Below are positions 23,167 through 35,558 of a stretch of DNA of 64,000 nt, one piece after another. The translations under genes were made by a program, and so were the position numbers. The notes beneath the pieces were generated by a model. It searched no databases. It was not told the origin of the DNA and saw only the letters and a program-made list of their open reading frames with translations. The DNA comes from Lyophyllum atratum. Lineage: Eukaryota > Basidiomycota > Agaricomycetes > Agaricales > Lyophyllaceae. Position 1 is the first letter of the stretch, and each line of letters starts with the position of its first letter. Location of the stretch: positions 496,001-560,000 of the forward strand of contig JACGCN010000034.1 in the NCBI GenBank assembly GCA_014905825.1, in the 5' to 3' direction.

Positions 23167-24797
23167 ATGGCCCCTGTTTATGCACTAGACCGCTTCTACC
23201 TCACATTCACTCTTCTGGTCACAATTGGATACCAACTCCTAGGCTTCGCTATAGCATGGACGTTCAAGTTCGACAAGGTCACCGACTTCACGGGCGGTCA
23301 GTACTACTCTAATTGCTATGCAATCAGTATGGCTTATAAATTGCTGCAGGATCTAACTTCTTTCTCCTCGGTGGGCTTTTCCGTAGTTGCCGAGAGGCGT
23401 TGGTACTGAAGTCCTGCGTATGTAGCACTCCTCACACTTTTGGTTGGAAATACGTTCCATACTCGCAATATTGGTAGGTTCAATGCACACATGACATCCT
23501 TGGCTACGAATAACGAACGATGGGAATATAGTGGCCAGTGTGCTAGTTATGGTCTGGGCGGTCCGAATCGCAGGTACGTTTCTTTAACATGTATTGTAGT
23601 TGTGTTGACTGAAAATCACCTCATACCCCAAGGCTTTCTTCTCTATCGCGTGTTGAAAATGGGAAGCGACTCGCGATTTAATGAAATCCGTAGTCATTTT
23701 TTCAAGTTTTTAGGTGATTGACTTTTGTCACGTCGTACTTACCAACTGTGATCTCACATCCACATCCACAGCATTCTGGATCGGTAAAATGCTTCTATTG
23801 CTACTGTCAATCCATGCTGACATCTTGGGTATTTCCACAGGGCAGATTGTGTGGGTAAGCTTAATTAACCCACTTACGACATGCTCCCGTTAACGACGTT
23901 ACCACAGGTTTGGGCTGTTTCTCTTCCGCTCACTATCTTAAATTCTCCTGCGGTCTCCGACACCAACAACCAGGGTTCCAATCCTTCGTTCGGGACGTCT
24001 CGAGATATCGCTGGGATCGTACTTTGGGCACTGGGATTCATCATCGAGTCCGCCGCAGATCAACAAAAGGTGAGTCGTAGCGTACTCCTTGCCGCACAAC
24101 ACCTGATATCTTATATATCAAGTATCTTTGGAAGCAACGTCCAGAGAATGATGGAGGTCGCCCAATTAACGTGAGCACAGTGGTTCCGAGGCGGGACGCG
24201 CACCGTTTCCTAACTTGTTGGCTCAGTCAGGACTATGGGCATGGTCTCGTCATCCGCCATACTTCGGAGAGTATGTGTCTAACCTTTGTATCAGTTCGAC
24301 ATGCGCTGACGCTATCTTAGGATGATGTGCTGGTGGGGTATCTGGATCTTGTGTCTCTCGCCCACCACGAACGGTACCCTATCCCACTCTGCTAGGGCGG
24401 CGCAGTACGGCGCGGTTGTGTCTCCTATATTCACTGTCTTGTGAGTTGCACCCTTCCACACTGAATAACCAATAACTTACGCTCCCGCAGACTCCTGATG
24501 TTCGCCTCTGGCGTTCCCACCGCCGAGAAACCCCAGGCGAAACGCTACTACCTCAAGACGCATGGGCCCCAACCGGACAAAGCCCACCCACTTGCATGGC
24601 CTGAGTATCAGGCATACCTCCACAGGACGTCCATCCTCATCCCGCTACCGCAGGCGCTGTATTCACGGTTGCCAGGTTGGATAAAGAAGACCGCGTTGTT
24701 GGACTTCCCGATGTATCGTTTCGATGCGAATGGAGAGGATGGGAGGAAGGCGATAAAGGAGGCACAGGATTCGCAGGGGTCTCAAGACTCAGGGTAG
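23167..24797 (+). CDS. DUF1295 (steroid 5-alpha-reductase-like) membrane protein
   Basis: Multi-pass membrane protein of the DUF1295 family, distantly related to steroid 5-alpha reductases and isoprenylcysteine methyltransferases; the reaction in fungi is not established. ATG 23167 gives MAPVYALDRFYLTFTLLVTI. After splicing I read KFDKVTDFTGGSNFFLLALL, then TLLVGNTFHTRNIVASVLVM, WAVRIAGFLLYRVLKMGSDS and RFNEIRSHFFKFLG, which is the usual order in the family. The conserved C-terminal core is GLWAWSRHPPYFGEM followed by CWWGIWIL; the SRHPxYFGE motif is diagnostic. The C-terminal extension runs YRFDANGEDGRKAIKEAQDS and ends at 24797. About 360 residues, at least nine introns, several exons under 60 bases. 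No defect seen. Confidence 0.82.
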
Positions 24798-25152
24798 GGT
24801 GCCAAAGCACCAATGGAGATGTGATGTACTTGCCAGTGTTCCAATTATATTATCAGGTATCACATTTTAGATATCCCTCTTTTCTCCGTTGTCTTACACT
24901 TTAATATGGGGAGTCCATAAGCTTGTACATATCTCGATCATTTCAATTTGTGTATTTGAGTTTCTCCAGGATCTTTCTGATTGTACCTGCTCAACGGGGC
25001 ACGTGGAACGTCAAACAGACACCGCCCGCGGACCCATGAACTTCAAGAAGGGCTACGCCATCTTTGAACAGATCTAACTCACTTTATTTTCCTTGGTTAC
25101 CCTCTCTGTGCGTCTGTAAGTTTCGAGCGAGGAAGGACGGCTCCGTTTGTAG
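24798..25152. other. Intergenic stretch upstream of the ADF-H/PH gene
   Basis: The 355 bases contain the 3' flank of the DUF1295 gene and the promoter/leader of the next gene. Short frames here are not conserved in appearance. A C/T-rich tract (25080-25130) precedes the ATG. Confidence 0.4.
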
Positions 25153-27356
25153 ATGGCACTCAACCTCTCAGATCCTGGTGCTATTGTTGGCGCGTATGAA
25201 TCTATCATCGATATTCGCAACACCAACAATTGGTGAGGACCAAGCTCATCTCCATGTAACGTGTTGTGTATTCATGTTCACTTTCTATAACCCATTATCG
25301 CTTTGCGTAGGCTGCTGCTGCAGTACACGAAAGTGAGTGGTGGGAATTCACATGCAGTTCCGACGGAATATTCAACATGACTATTCTAGCACGATGAAAT
25401 CGCGTTGTTCGACCACGGCAGCGGCGGCCTCCGCGAGCTGAAGCGTAGTATCGAGGACCCGGAGCAGGTTCACATTGGGTTTTATCGAGAGGAGATCGAC
25501 GTTGAACCTGGGTTCGTTGTCATCAATTACATCCCACCCTCCATCCCTGCCGTGAAGAAAGGTGCGTGCCCTTCAGCCCCACTCATGTTTTGTATGTAAC
25601 TAACCTAGTCGGCATAACGACCAGCGCGTGCACTGGTGCATTCCCGCCGCGTGGGGGCCGTGTTCAAAGTCCGTATTGTGGTTCCCCATTGTTCTGAACC
25701 CACTATTGTGGAGCGTATATAAACGTCATGCTGATGCTTTTCACTCTATCTACAGAAACACCAATCGACTTTGACAGTCGAAGATCTCGCGCAGTTGACG
25801 CCTGAAGCCATACACCGCGTCCTCGTCCAGGAAGAAGTACCTGACAGTCCCAACTCCGTATCAACGTTCCAGATGGGCCGCCCCGTCCCCAATTTGAACC
25901 CCCCTGCGCGCTCTCGGCCCTCAGCCTCAGATTCACCACCACTGAATAAGAACAAGGCTCTCCCTGCACCCACCATAGTCCCGAGCGCCTTCATCATCGA
26001 GCCCGTCCGGCGCACTGCCTCCGAAGCCCCCGCCCCCACCCCGTATCCCGCCCCTACCACCGGCCCGCAGCCCATGACGAAGTCCGCAAGCATGTTTTCC
26101 TCATTCATCAGGCGCAAGAAGAAAGATTCTGTCGACGAACGCTCGGATGATGCGGGCGCTGCTCCACCGGCGCCTCCGAAGGATAAGGGCAAGTTCAGCG
26201 TGATGCAGCCCCCGCAGGACTTTATGTCGTCGCAGGCGCTGGTCCCGCAACGGCCGGCGTATTCAAGATCGAGGACGGGGAGTCTGTCGGAGTATGCGGT
26301 GATTTCGCATGCGGGTAGTTCGAATGCTCATACGCCGCCGGATGAGTTTGGGTACGGGCATGGTGCACAGAACCAATATCATGGCCAGTTTAGGAGCCAC
26401 GATCAGCATCGGATTCCGGATGAGCCGGTGGTGCACTCGATGTCGATGTCGCTGCCGCTGCGCGGGAAGTGGATGGGGGAGCAGCTTGATACTGCGGAGA
26501 AGTTGAGGAAGCGGCAGGAGGAGCTACGGAATAGGGAGCGGGAGGAGGAGGAGGCAAGGCGGGAGCAGGTGCGGTATAAGGAGGAGCTGAAGAGGCGAAA
26601 GGAGCAGGAGTTGAGGGAGCAGAGGGAGGAGGAGGCGAGGCGCCGGACGTCGCTTGAGGAGGAGCTTCAGCGTATTGCGGTTGAGCGGAAGCGGAAGGAG
26701 AAATTGGAGAAGGAGGAAGAAGAAAGGAAGAGGCTGGAGATTGAGGAGAGGAAACGGGTGGATCGCGAGAGAAGAATGGAGGAGCACAAGAGGCTGGAGA
26801 AGTGGAGGGCAGAGCAGGCGAGAATGGCGGAAGATGCAGCTAGGCGCGCAGAGGAAACGAGGAGGAGAGAGGAGGTGGAGAGAAAGAAGAAAATACAGTT
26901 GGCGGAGGCCAAGGTCAAGAGGAATCATAACATCGACTCACTCGTTTCGGGGTGGGTGTCGATACAAACTCACGACTCTTTACTATGGAAGAGGAGGTTT
27001 TACAAGTTCATTGGGACTGCGGCGTATTTCTACAGGAGTCCGAAGGTGAGCACGCGTCTTTCATTAGCTTTGGGCAATCAATTGACACCATCTGCAGGAT
27101 ACCCAACAATATTTGGATAAAATTGAGCTCCGTGGCAAGCTTCGGGGGCTGAGAGAGTGGAATGAAGGTTATGAAGACCTGGAGGCGATTCCATACTCGT
27201 TCGCAATTGAATTCAAGGATGACAGGGGTCACTGGTCACTATTTTCGGACTCGGAGGAGGACAAGGTATGCAAATTCACTGTATTTTTTCCACCTCGCTT
27301 ACCCTGAACTGTAGTACAAACTGTTGGGACTCTTGCATCATGCAGCTGGACTGTAG
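25153..27356 (+). CDS. ADF-H / coiled-coil / PH domain protein
   Basis: Predicted actin-binding and membrane-associated protein. ATG 25153 (MALNLSDPGAIVGAYESIID) starts an ADF-homology domain spread over small exons: LLLQYTKHDEIALFDHGSGG, REEIDVEPGFVVINYIPPS and ARALVHSRRVGAVFKKHQST, the last being the typical actin-contact helix and C-terminal strand. Residues about 150-330 are Pro/Ser-rich and disordered (25771-26450). Then comes a very charged helix rich in Arg, Glu and Lys (26490-26930). The C-terminus is a PH domain: SLVSGWVSIQTHDSLLWKRR, FYKFIGTAAYFYRSPK, then IPYSFAIEFKDDRGHWSLFS and the terminal helix. About 600 residues; six introns. Similar ADF-H plus PH proteins exist in Agaricomycetes as I recall, but I cannot name one. 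A role at actin patches is inferred from the domains only. Confidence 0.8.
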
Positions 27357-27533
27357 ATGGGAATGTATGTAGTATTTCTTGCGTATTGTACTGTATGTAG
27401 TCCGGCATACCATGTGGAATCTTGATACCCCGTACCCGTATGTGACGAGGTGACCGAGCGTGACGCCCATTCTTCGTCTGCACCGCAAGTAGTTGTCGAC
27501 GAGTGCCTGGGTCCGTTGTACTCCCCGTCTGCA

Positions 27534-28809
27534 ATGGCAGGCCTCGTCTCCCCAAAACCTGTCTCGTATCTCCAGCACAATGTCCAGTACAATCCTTACG
27601 CCCGCGGCGGCCTGTCCAACTACTCCGTCACCCCACCGCTCTCTTCGGCGTCTCTAAATCACTCGGGGTCCCACCAGGCCATTGGCCAGTTCATGTCCAG
27701 CAGCAATGTCAATGCTAGTCTCGCCGCACAAGAGGACGGCAAGATATACGGCTTGGTGGTAGATCTTATGGATCCCAATACGAGGGAAGGGGCGCTGCTC
27801 GAGCTTAGTAAGAAACGGGAACAATACGACGACCTCGCACTCGTCTTGTGGCATTCGTTTGGTGTGTTTTCTTCCATCCACCGCCCGATAATCACAGGCT
27901 GACCTGTTCTAGGCATAATGCCCGCTCTGCTTCAGGAGATTGTTTCCGTATACCCCTTACTCTCGCCACCCAACCTTACTGCCCACGTCTCGAATCGGGT
28001 GTGCAACGCCCTCGCCCTTCTACAATGTGTTGCCTCTCATTCGGAAACACGACAACTATTTCTCAATGGTGCGGCTCTGTGCCTATCCGTTATGACCCCT
28101 CGTTGATATCATTGTCCCACAGCTCACATACCACTCTTCTTGTATCCATTCTTGAACACGACCTCAAAAACACGCCCCTTTGAATATTTACGACTCACTT
28201 CTCTCGGGGTCATTGGCGCACTTGTAAAGGTACGCCCTCATAGATTGTCATGTTTCGGCCGCGTAAGCTGACCACTTTCGTGACCCCTCAGCAAAACGAC
28301 AACAATACTGTAATTCATTTTCTACTATCGACGGAAATAATTCCCCTCTGCCTCCGCATCATGGAGACGGGTTCCGAACTCTCAAAAACTGTCGCCATCT
28401 TCATTGTGCAGAAAATTCTACTCGACGAGACTGGGTTGACGTACATCTGCCACACCTATGAACGCTTCTACGCTGTGGGCACGGTCTTGAGTAATATGGT
28501 GAATCAGCTAGTAGAGACCCAGGCTGTGCGGCTGCTCAAGCATGTCGTGAGATGTTATCTGCGTCTCAGCGACAATCTCAGGTGAGTTTTGGCATTTGGC
28601 AATGTCCACGTGTTTTAACGTAAATGTTGCAGGGCAAGAGAGGCCCTACGCGCATGCCTTCCGGAACCTCTCCGTGACCAAACCTTCAGCACCCTTTTGA
28701 AGGTATGTCATTTGATTCTGTTTGTGGAGTGGAGCCTGACGGTGCCTAGGGCGATATGGTCACAAAACGATGTCTAACGACCCTCCTGCACAATCTCAAC
28801 GAACCCTAG
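27534..28809 (+). CDS. CAF40: CAF40/RCD1/CNOT9, subunit of the CCR4-NOT complex
   Basis: Armadillo-repeat subunit of CCR4-NOT, which deadenylates mRNA and links to translational repressors. ATG 27534 gives a short disordered N-terminus ([20 protein letters not shown]), then the conserved core: [137 protein letters not shown] and [14 protein letters not shown]. The end is [13 protein letters not shown], stop 28807-28809. About 330 residues with five introns, close to family length. Intact. Confidence 0.93.
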
Positions 28810-29010
28810 TACCCGGAACCTGCATTGGACTTCTACATACTGCCATTGTTATTCATTGCTTTATTATTCCAAACTGTACATCGAAGTGGTCCAATAGTGA
28901 ATATTGTATACAGTTCCGTGAGAATGATGTTATTTTTGATTTTTGTCTTGTGCTGGGTCTCTGAGTCTGAATTTGGTCTGAATCTTACGCAGTTCTTGTC
29001 TGCGCGTGCC

Positions 29011-30079
29011 ATGAACACGTCCGTCTATGTTGAGCATGACGCTCTACTCGACGGTGCGAAGGCCGCTGTCCCTTTCTACTATTCCTACAAGCCGACCTTG
29101 ATTGCTGGCGTCCCCGATCACCATCTCGCCGTTGCAGCGCCAATTCTCGCATACTGGTCTCTCTCCCTGCTCTTTCACGGTCTCGACATTTCCGGCTGGA
29201 AATGGCTTGACAAATACCGTATCCATGAATCCTCCGAGGTCCAATCGCGAAATCGGGCAACCCGCTCGGAGGTCGTGTGGGCTGTGCTTCTGCAGCAGCT
29301 CATCCAGACCGTCCTTGGTCTGGTTTGGCTGGGCAATGAAACCCAAGTTGTAAACCACTTAGAGGAGATGCAGATTATTGCAGTGTATCTGAAGCCCGTG
29401 GTAGAATGGGCAATCGGCCCTCAGAATGTACAGGCCTTCCTTCCAAATCTTGTGTACCATGTGTATTGGTGGGCTATACCCACGTTCCAGTTTTTCGCCG
29501 CTATGTACGTCTATTCTTTTCTACCTCTCTCCTGCTAATCTTACACACATACATAGGTTCATCATCGACACATGGCAATACTTTCTACACCGACTCATGC
29601 ACATCAACAAATTCCTCTACAAACAGTTCCACTCGGTACATCACCGTCTCTATGTACCATATGCCTTCGGATCACTCTATAACCACCCTTTCGAGGGCTT
29701 TCTTCTCGACTCCCTCGGTGCTGCACTCGCAGAGTTGGTCACCTGTATGTCCACGCGCCAGGCGATGCTCCTTTTCAGCTTCTCCACCTTCAAGACCGTC
29801 GACGACCACTGTGGCTACAGCCTTCCCTTTGACCCCCTACAAATAATGACCGGGAACAATGCGGACTACCACGATATCCACCACCAGGTACGTACACATC
29901 CTTCCGTCATCGTTGCGTTGTTCCGTACTGCGGCGCTTACCTCCGGGTTTCAGGTCATCGGCATCAAATCGAATTTTTCACAGCCTTTCTTCGTACACTG
30001 GGACACCATCCTCGGAACACGCATGACTCGCCGCGATATAGAGCTCCACAGAGAGAAACAGAGGCAAAAGGCGGAGTAA
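29011..30079 (+). CDS. SUR2: Sphinganine C4-hydroxylase, SUR2 type
   Basis: Di-iron fatty acid hydroxylase superfamily enzyme of the ER that converts dihydrosphingosine to phytosphingosine. ATG 29011 begins MNTSVYVEHDALLDGAKAAV. Membrane segments occur at about residues 35-60, 95-115 and 150-175. The three histidine boxes are present: HRLMH, HSVHH and HDIHH, with the intervening HPFEGFLLDSLGA. An intron in phase 2 splits ...FFAAM and FIIDTWQYF; a second (about 29889-29953) follows HDIHHQ. The C-terminus ends with a charged helix (RRDIELHREKQRQKAE) without an obvious KKxx signal. About 315 residues. The preceding 200 bases may contain a 5'-UTR intron ending TTACGCAG at about 28992. Convergent with MAK16. 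Confidence 0.9.
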
Positions 30080-30338
30080 TCCAGGAACGACTCCATGCAT
30101 GTCCATCCTACCCTTGTTCTCTATCAGCACCCACCTCAACTACTAGGCCCAGAACACTGTTCCAAGCGGATGATGACCAGCTCCAGACGATCTATCTACT
30201 CCACACTTACCCTAGTGTCTGCGACATACCAGGCAGACAGTACCGCTATCACTAATAGAGTACGATAAATTCTGCTTCCAGACTGCAAAGTGATGACGAT
30301 TGTCGAGTATTTGTACATAGGCACCCCAGAAAATAATG

Positions 30339-31667
30339 CTACCAATTGGCCAATGCTGATTTTGATAGAGGAACGCTCTCCATCTCCTGCTCGTACTCCA
30401 CCTCGACTCGGGGACCTCCTGCGCGCCAAAAACAGGTAGAACGTGAATAGGACGGATAAATATGAGTGACAAGGAAGACGTACTCTTGGCCTTTTTGTCT
30501 GGCCGCTTCTGTGGTGGCTTGGGTGCCGGCGCGGATGAGGCTTTCCGCTTCCCGAGGGAGGCTTTTGGTTGTGTGTTTTCGCCCTCGTCAGATTCGTCCT
30601 CCTCACTCGATTCATCATCATCATCAAGCCCTTCCTGTAGTCCCACATTAGCTTCTATATCCCAAAATGACCAAAGATATGATGAACTCACGATATCCTC
30701 CAAGTCACTGAGGCCGTCGTCTTCATCCCCGCTGACATCACTAACAAATTCGCGTTCGCCCCATTCGCCCTCTTCCTCTTCCTCCAATTCCTCGTCCTCC
30801 TCGTCCGTCTCATCGTCTATCATGTCCAGCTCTCTGTCAAGCTCCTTCTCCGCGTCAACGTTCTTCTCTCGGTCGAGAATGGCCTGCCACACGCTTTCGT
30901 TGACGTTTAGCGGTGCGTCGCCGTACGCCTTGGACTTCAGCCGTTCGATGAGCTCCTTCTCAATAGATCGCTCTAGATGAGCGGCGGAGAGAGCCTTGCG
31001 TTCCCGTACAGCTTCTCGGCGGTCGAGCTTTTTCTTCACCCCGATGAGTTTCGGTCTGAAGGATATGAACGTGAGTGGCTATGGCAAGGCATGTCAGTGG
31101 AGGCGAATACGCACTGTTGTCGCAGCTTCATGCGCCGCATCTTGATAAGGTATTGTGTGATTTTCGTTACGCGCTGCTTGCACTTGTGGATCGTAAAGTT
31201 CGGCCAGTGGATGAGTTCAGCATCTATCTGCAGCACCATATATTTGCCCGTCTCCACAATCTGAAGATTAAGTTGGGACGTACCTGCTCCAGGGCCTTGG
31301 TATAGTTGCTTGAGAGTTTTATCCGTTCCCACATGCGTGCGGGACTGTGCGCACGCTCGATGGTCTTGACGAATAGGTATAGCACGCCTAGATCTTACAG
31401 TTCAGATCTGCTCCTTGGTCGGCGAAAGATCCTGACTCACCTTCTTGCTCCCTCACTGTTGCATACCGCGAGTTCGCGAGTGGACATGACTGGCGGTTGC
31501 AGAATCCTGTGACATTATATTCGTTGCGGCAGAAGTTCTGGGTTGTGGTCCTAAGTAAAGATAGTTAGTGCTGCTTCTCGATTGAAGGGGGAAAAGGGAG
31601 CGCACTTGACTTTGTAGGAGCAGAACTGTTGATTTATTACCGACCATATTACGTCGTCGCTCTGCAT
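30339..31667 (-). CDS. MAK16: MAK16 60S ribosome-biogenesis factor
   Basis: Nucleolar protein of pre-60S particles, needed for early 27S pre-rRNA processing. ATG 31667 gives the invariant start [20 protein letters not shown], followed after an intron by [20 protein letters not shown] and [20 protein letters not shown], containing the conserved cysteines. Further exons give [54 protein letters not shown] and [20 protein letters not shown]. The C-terminal half is very acidic (30690-30850), followed by a Lys/Arg-rich nuclear signal near 30500. The last exon ends [15 protein letters not shown]...ANW, stop at 30339. About 340 residues with six introns. Confidence 0.93.
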
Positions 31668-33951
31668 TTTGTGAGCTAGGTATGAGCTGTATTTGACTTG
31701 CTTGGGCGATTATTTTTTTTGGGAAGCGGTTGTTTGTGCGTGCATCCATAAGCTTCTAAGCCACGTGCTTCCGTAGGACTTATGCGGTCAAAATATATTT
31801 GCCGAGTGGGTCGGAGACTGAGTAGTTTCGTAGTAGATCATCGCGAGGTCCCTCCAAAAATTCACTGCCTTGACTCAATGTTCAGACACGACGAAGGAAA
31901 CCTCCTCCTCCTCCGACATTATTGCTTAGGCTGGTCTAGTTCCGAGTTCCCTGGGGTTGCTGCAGGCGCACTTGCCTCGAGTCGCGTCACCCTCGCCAAG
32001 ATCCATCCTCAGGCCTCAGGCCCTGGGACACGCCAGACCGTTTCACTCATCCATCCACTCGTTTACTTCCGAGGGCAAATGTCTCGGTGCCTTGTCAGTC
32101 ACTGGTAAATACTTGCTGATCGCAACGGAGGGACCTTTGGGGCCCACAAAATGTGTTCGCTCTCTCGGCAATCCAAACGGTCGCTCATACTTGAACACAC
32201 GTGTGGAGCAACCGTTCTCTCCTTATACTTTTACCTTTTAAGCTGACTTGCGCGAACTCGATCCCTCGGTAGCCGCCATCCCCGTTTCAGGGGTGTAGAT
32301 ACTCGCCGGAACTTCGAGTCTCCTGTAGACCTTGGGGACCGTCCCGGTATGTTATGACACGACCAAGCCTACTAGATTAACGCCCGGACGCACAAATACA
32401 TTGTGACAGCCCTCGGTAAGCTCTCAACTATTGACAAATCGTTGCCTGACACATTTTCTCTGACTGTCGCCTCGACAGCCCGTGCACCCTGCGGGGTTCT
32501 GATTTATAACATTGGCCTTGTTCCCTCCATGAATTCTTCAGAGTCTCATCAAATACATCCACCGAACGACCTCGACTCACGGGTGTCTTATTTCAGGGGA
32601 GCCAAGCTTGGGATGTATCTATATCATGCCACTATGCGATGGCGTCGGCTTTTTCGTAACAAATGATCCCCTTTCGTTACAAAGGAGGTTTTTGTATGTT
32701 CCGCCCGCAACTTGGATGAGGTTCGTGTTCAGAATCGAAACCCATGCCCGCGTCCCTGGCAATGTGGAAATAACACTCACGCTTACTCGGACGGGCGGTT
32801 ATCTGTCACCTGGATTACAGATACTGTGGGTTCGGTTTGATCCCTTTCTGAGTCTCGCCGCAGCTGGAACGTTGCTTTTGATGTCCAGTTTTCCATAGCT
32901 CTCTTCCACGAGCTATTTGCGAATCTAGCAGCTGTTTTTCACCCTCGCTTTCACGAACAACTGCCATCCGAGTCGTAGATGGACAGGTGCTACAGAGGCG
33001 CCTACTTCGATCTCATCAGGCTCTTCGACTGCGAACCTGGTAGTTCCTGCTTCTTAATTCAGCAGGTGCCTCGGCATTTGAATTCATGTGAACTATCCAT
33101 TTACTTGATTTTAGCGCCTCTTGGCCCTTCTGGACTTCTCAAAATTATTTGGGGTGCTTTCACAGCTTCCCCCATAACTTCGTCGCCTCCCGCCCGCCGT
33201 CCGCCTTACTTCTTCAGGATCGCGTTCTCGATGGCCCTCTGCCTTTTCAGTGTGCTCGATTTGCTTTTCTTGCACTCCTCCCCACCATCGTCTTCCAAAG
33301 CGAAATAAGCAACCTTCGAAGCGTTTTCCTTTGCTTCCCCCTTTGTCCTCCCAAATCCTTTTCCATAGGTCCTTTCGCCTACTGCGATTTCTGTTTGAGC
33401 AACAAAAAAAGCAAGAGACGATCACTATGGTTTTACCGAACGCAACTGCGGTCCACGTGGCCATATGGGGTCGTCCTTCGACCTGGAAGTCGTATCGCAG
33501 CTGCAATCCCCGTCTCATTACGACATTGTTCAATTCGGTCCTCCAATCTGCAAGAAACACGTGTCAGTGGATACCTGAGCAGCCTGTTCGCGTACGTGGA
33601 TGATCGGCGGGGTACGTTTCCGGCACCATAAAGCATTTGCTCTTAGACATTTCTTGGGATGTTATCGCTGATGAAGATTGGCCACAATCAAGCTTCGCAG
33701 CGGTCTTATAAGGGGCGCCTACGTCCTCTGGGCGTTTACCGGCAGACGTGAAATTGAACTATTCAAACGGCGAACAAATATACTGACATGCACAGCGCCT
33801 ACCATGCTGTGGGCGGCTATCTGTGGGCGGTAGGGCATAGTCATATGGGATAGTGGTAGAGTAAAGGACGATGGTACTGATCATGGAGCGGATAGCAGGC
33901 CGGACGGGGTCATGCTCTTCTAGGTTTGATCCGTTTCTCACCTATGTTTCG
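31668..33951. other. Gene-poor stretch left of the inverted-repeat element
   Basis: This is 2.3 kb without a gene I can support. Plus-strand frames at 31782-32241, 32403-32898 and 33149-33631 and a minus-strand frame at 33111-33560 exist, but none joins to others by good splice sites or shows a domain. A small frame from ATG 33465 (MGSSFDLEVVSQLQSPSHYD) could be the remnant of a first exon. Its right border is the 6-bp GTTTCG that is duplicated on the far side of the element. Confidence 0.4.
33946..33951. repeat. Target-site duplication, left copy
   Basis: GTTTCG directly precedes the left inverted repeat and recurs at 36956-36961 directly after the right one. Six identical bases at both outer borders are what a transposition event leaves. 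Confidence 0.7.
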
Positions 33952-34067
33952 TATGGCAACAGGGACTGACCAGCTCCCTAACCGACGGTCAAAGCCGTAA
34001 TTTGAGCTCCGCCATCAACCAAACAAATCCACGACTCAGGACCCCAGATGTATCAATCTAATCTCTG
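33952..34067 (+). repeat. Left terminal inverted repeat (116 bp)
   Basis: Runs from TATGGCAACAGGG to CTAATCTCTG and matches the reverse complement of 36840-36955 at 111 of 116 positions. Four of the mismatches cluster at about 33988-33992; the fifth is near 34047. Confidence 0.92.
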
Positions 34068-34560
34068 ATGCCCAAACATCGTCCCACCTATAACTTCAAA
34101 TGGGTGATTTTTGAATGAATATCCTTTGGCAAGGTAGCTGGCATATGCCTACTGGTTCTATTTCCAAGCTCAGACTTTAAAAAACTAGGAATAGTGTAGA
34201 CTTGGAAAGGCATACACCGTCTGATGCCCAAAAGTGGTTATTTTCCTATTGCCCCACCCATAACTTCAAATGGGTGGTTTTTAAATGAATATCCTTTGGC
34301 AAGGTAGCTGGCATATGCCTACTGGTTCTATTCCCAAGCTCAGACTTTAAAAAACTAGGAATAGTGTAGACTTGAAAAGGCATACACCGTCTGATGCCCA
34401 AAAGTGGTCATTCTCCTATTGTCCCACCCATAACTTCAAATGGGTGGTTTTAAATGAATATCCTTTGGCAAGGTAGCTGGCATATGCCTACAGGTCCTAT
34501 TCCCAAGATCAGACTTTAAAAAACTTGGAAATCTTTAGAAGTGTAGACCTGGAAAGCCAG
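34068..34560. repeat. Subterminal tandem repeat, about 170 bp x 2.9
   Basis: The word TAACTTCAAATGGGTG recurs at 34091, 34261 and 34431, a constant spacing of 170 bases. Each unit continues GAATATCCTTTGGCAAGGTA and GGCATATGCCTAC, then AAAAAACTAGGAATAGTGTA (altered in the third copy) and GTCTGATGCCCAAAAGTGG. The palindrome GGCATATGCC occurs in every unit. The last unit is diverged after about 34515. Such arrays just inside the ends often bind the transposase. Confidence 0.88.
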
Positions 34561-35558
34561 ATCAGTGAATATAGCGGATGATAACAAATTGATCCAAAAT
34601 TAGAAACAACCCGAGATCAGATGTTGTGGGTTCATCTTCGTCTCCCTACCACCCACCTCAGTCACTTGGGTATTGTCCTCACACTACCCTCTCGCCCCAC
34701 CACCTCTGTCTCTTCACCAGCCATACCACACTACCATCAAGATATTGACATCTGAGCCAGATGCCCAGAAACTGCAATATCAATCGTGCAATATCACTCG
34801 CGAGTCGCACGGCTGGGCCCAAGCTCTGTCTCCTCTGACAACAATCCACACTACCAAATTGCTAGGCCCTCCGATCCCGCAGCATCTAAGATCTAAGAGA
34901 GATGGATGAGGGGAGTTGAGGCCGGCTTGCCTCGAGGACGGATTTTTGCATGCTATCGAGCACGCTGTATGTGGGATGGCATCGATGATGCCATCCATGG
35001 TGCACTGAACATGGCATCTCGTTTGGGGGAGGAGTCCGGAGGACTTGAGTTGTTGTCCCCCAGTTTCTTTAGATCAAAACTCGCTCCCTCACCTCGACTA
35101 TGGGCATGGCCTCCAACCTCCTTTCTATGATCACCAAGAGCTCGTCATGCGCAACCAGCCGCCACCGGTGCAGATGGGCAAGCCTGCCTTCGCTTTCTCA
35201 TGCTCGCCATGGACCAAAATCTGCCATAGCCAAATCCAAGCGTGCTACACAATGAGAAGGGCCGATGCATTTGAGTTTTTTGTTTCATGTAACCCTGAAC
35301 CCTCATGCTATGTTAGGAGTATCGAAGAGCTCTATTCAGTTTAGGTTTATATACTTTTTCTGAATGTAAAATTATTTTCTAGATGAGTAAGCTGGAAAAA
35401 GCCGCGTCCCAATAAGCCCGAGATGCCTATAAAACTCGTTTCTCAGACCGCACATTGCTCGGCATCGAGACTCTATGTGTCTAAAGATAGTAAAGTGATC
35501 GAGGGAGAGATAAATATAGTACTAACGCCTATGCGGGCGGTCTTGATCAAGTCAAACT
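34561..35558. other. Element interior without a supported gene
   Basis: About 1 kb between the tandem repeats and the end of the element gene. Plus-strand frames at 34673-34909 and 34906-35344 carry no domain I know and no convincing splice links. They may be decayed coding sequence. Confidence 0.35.

Noticed and set aside
30462..30980. 172-codon Ser-rich plus-strand frame
   Set aside because: Antisense of the acidic Glu/Asp region of MAK16.
33465..33572. Short frame MGSSFDLEVVSQLQSPSHYD, considered as exon 1 of a fourth membrane-protein copy
   Set aside because: Only a few residues (SHYD) resemble copy 1 and no later exon follows.
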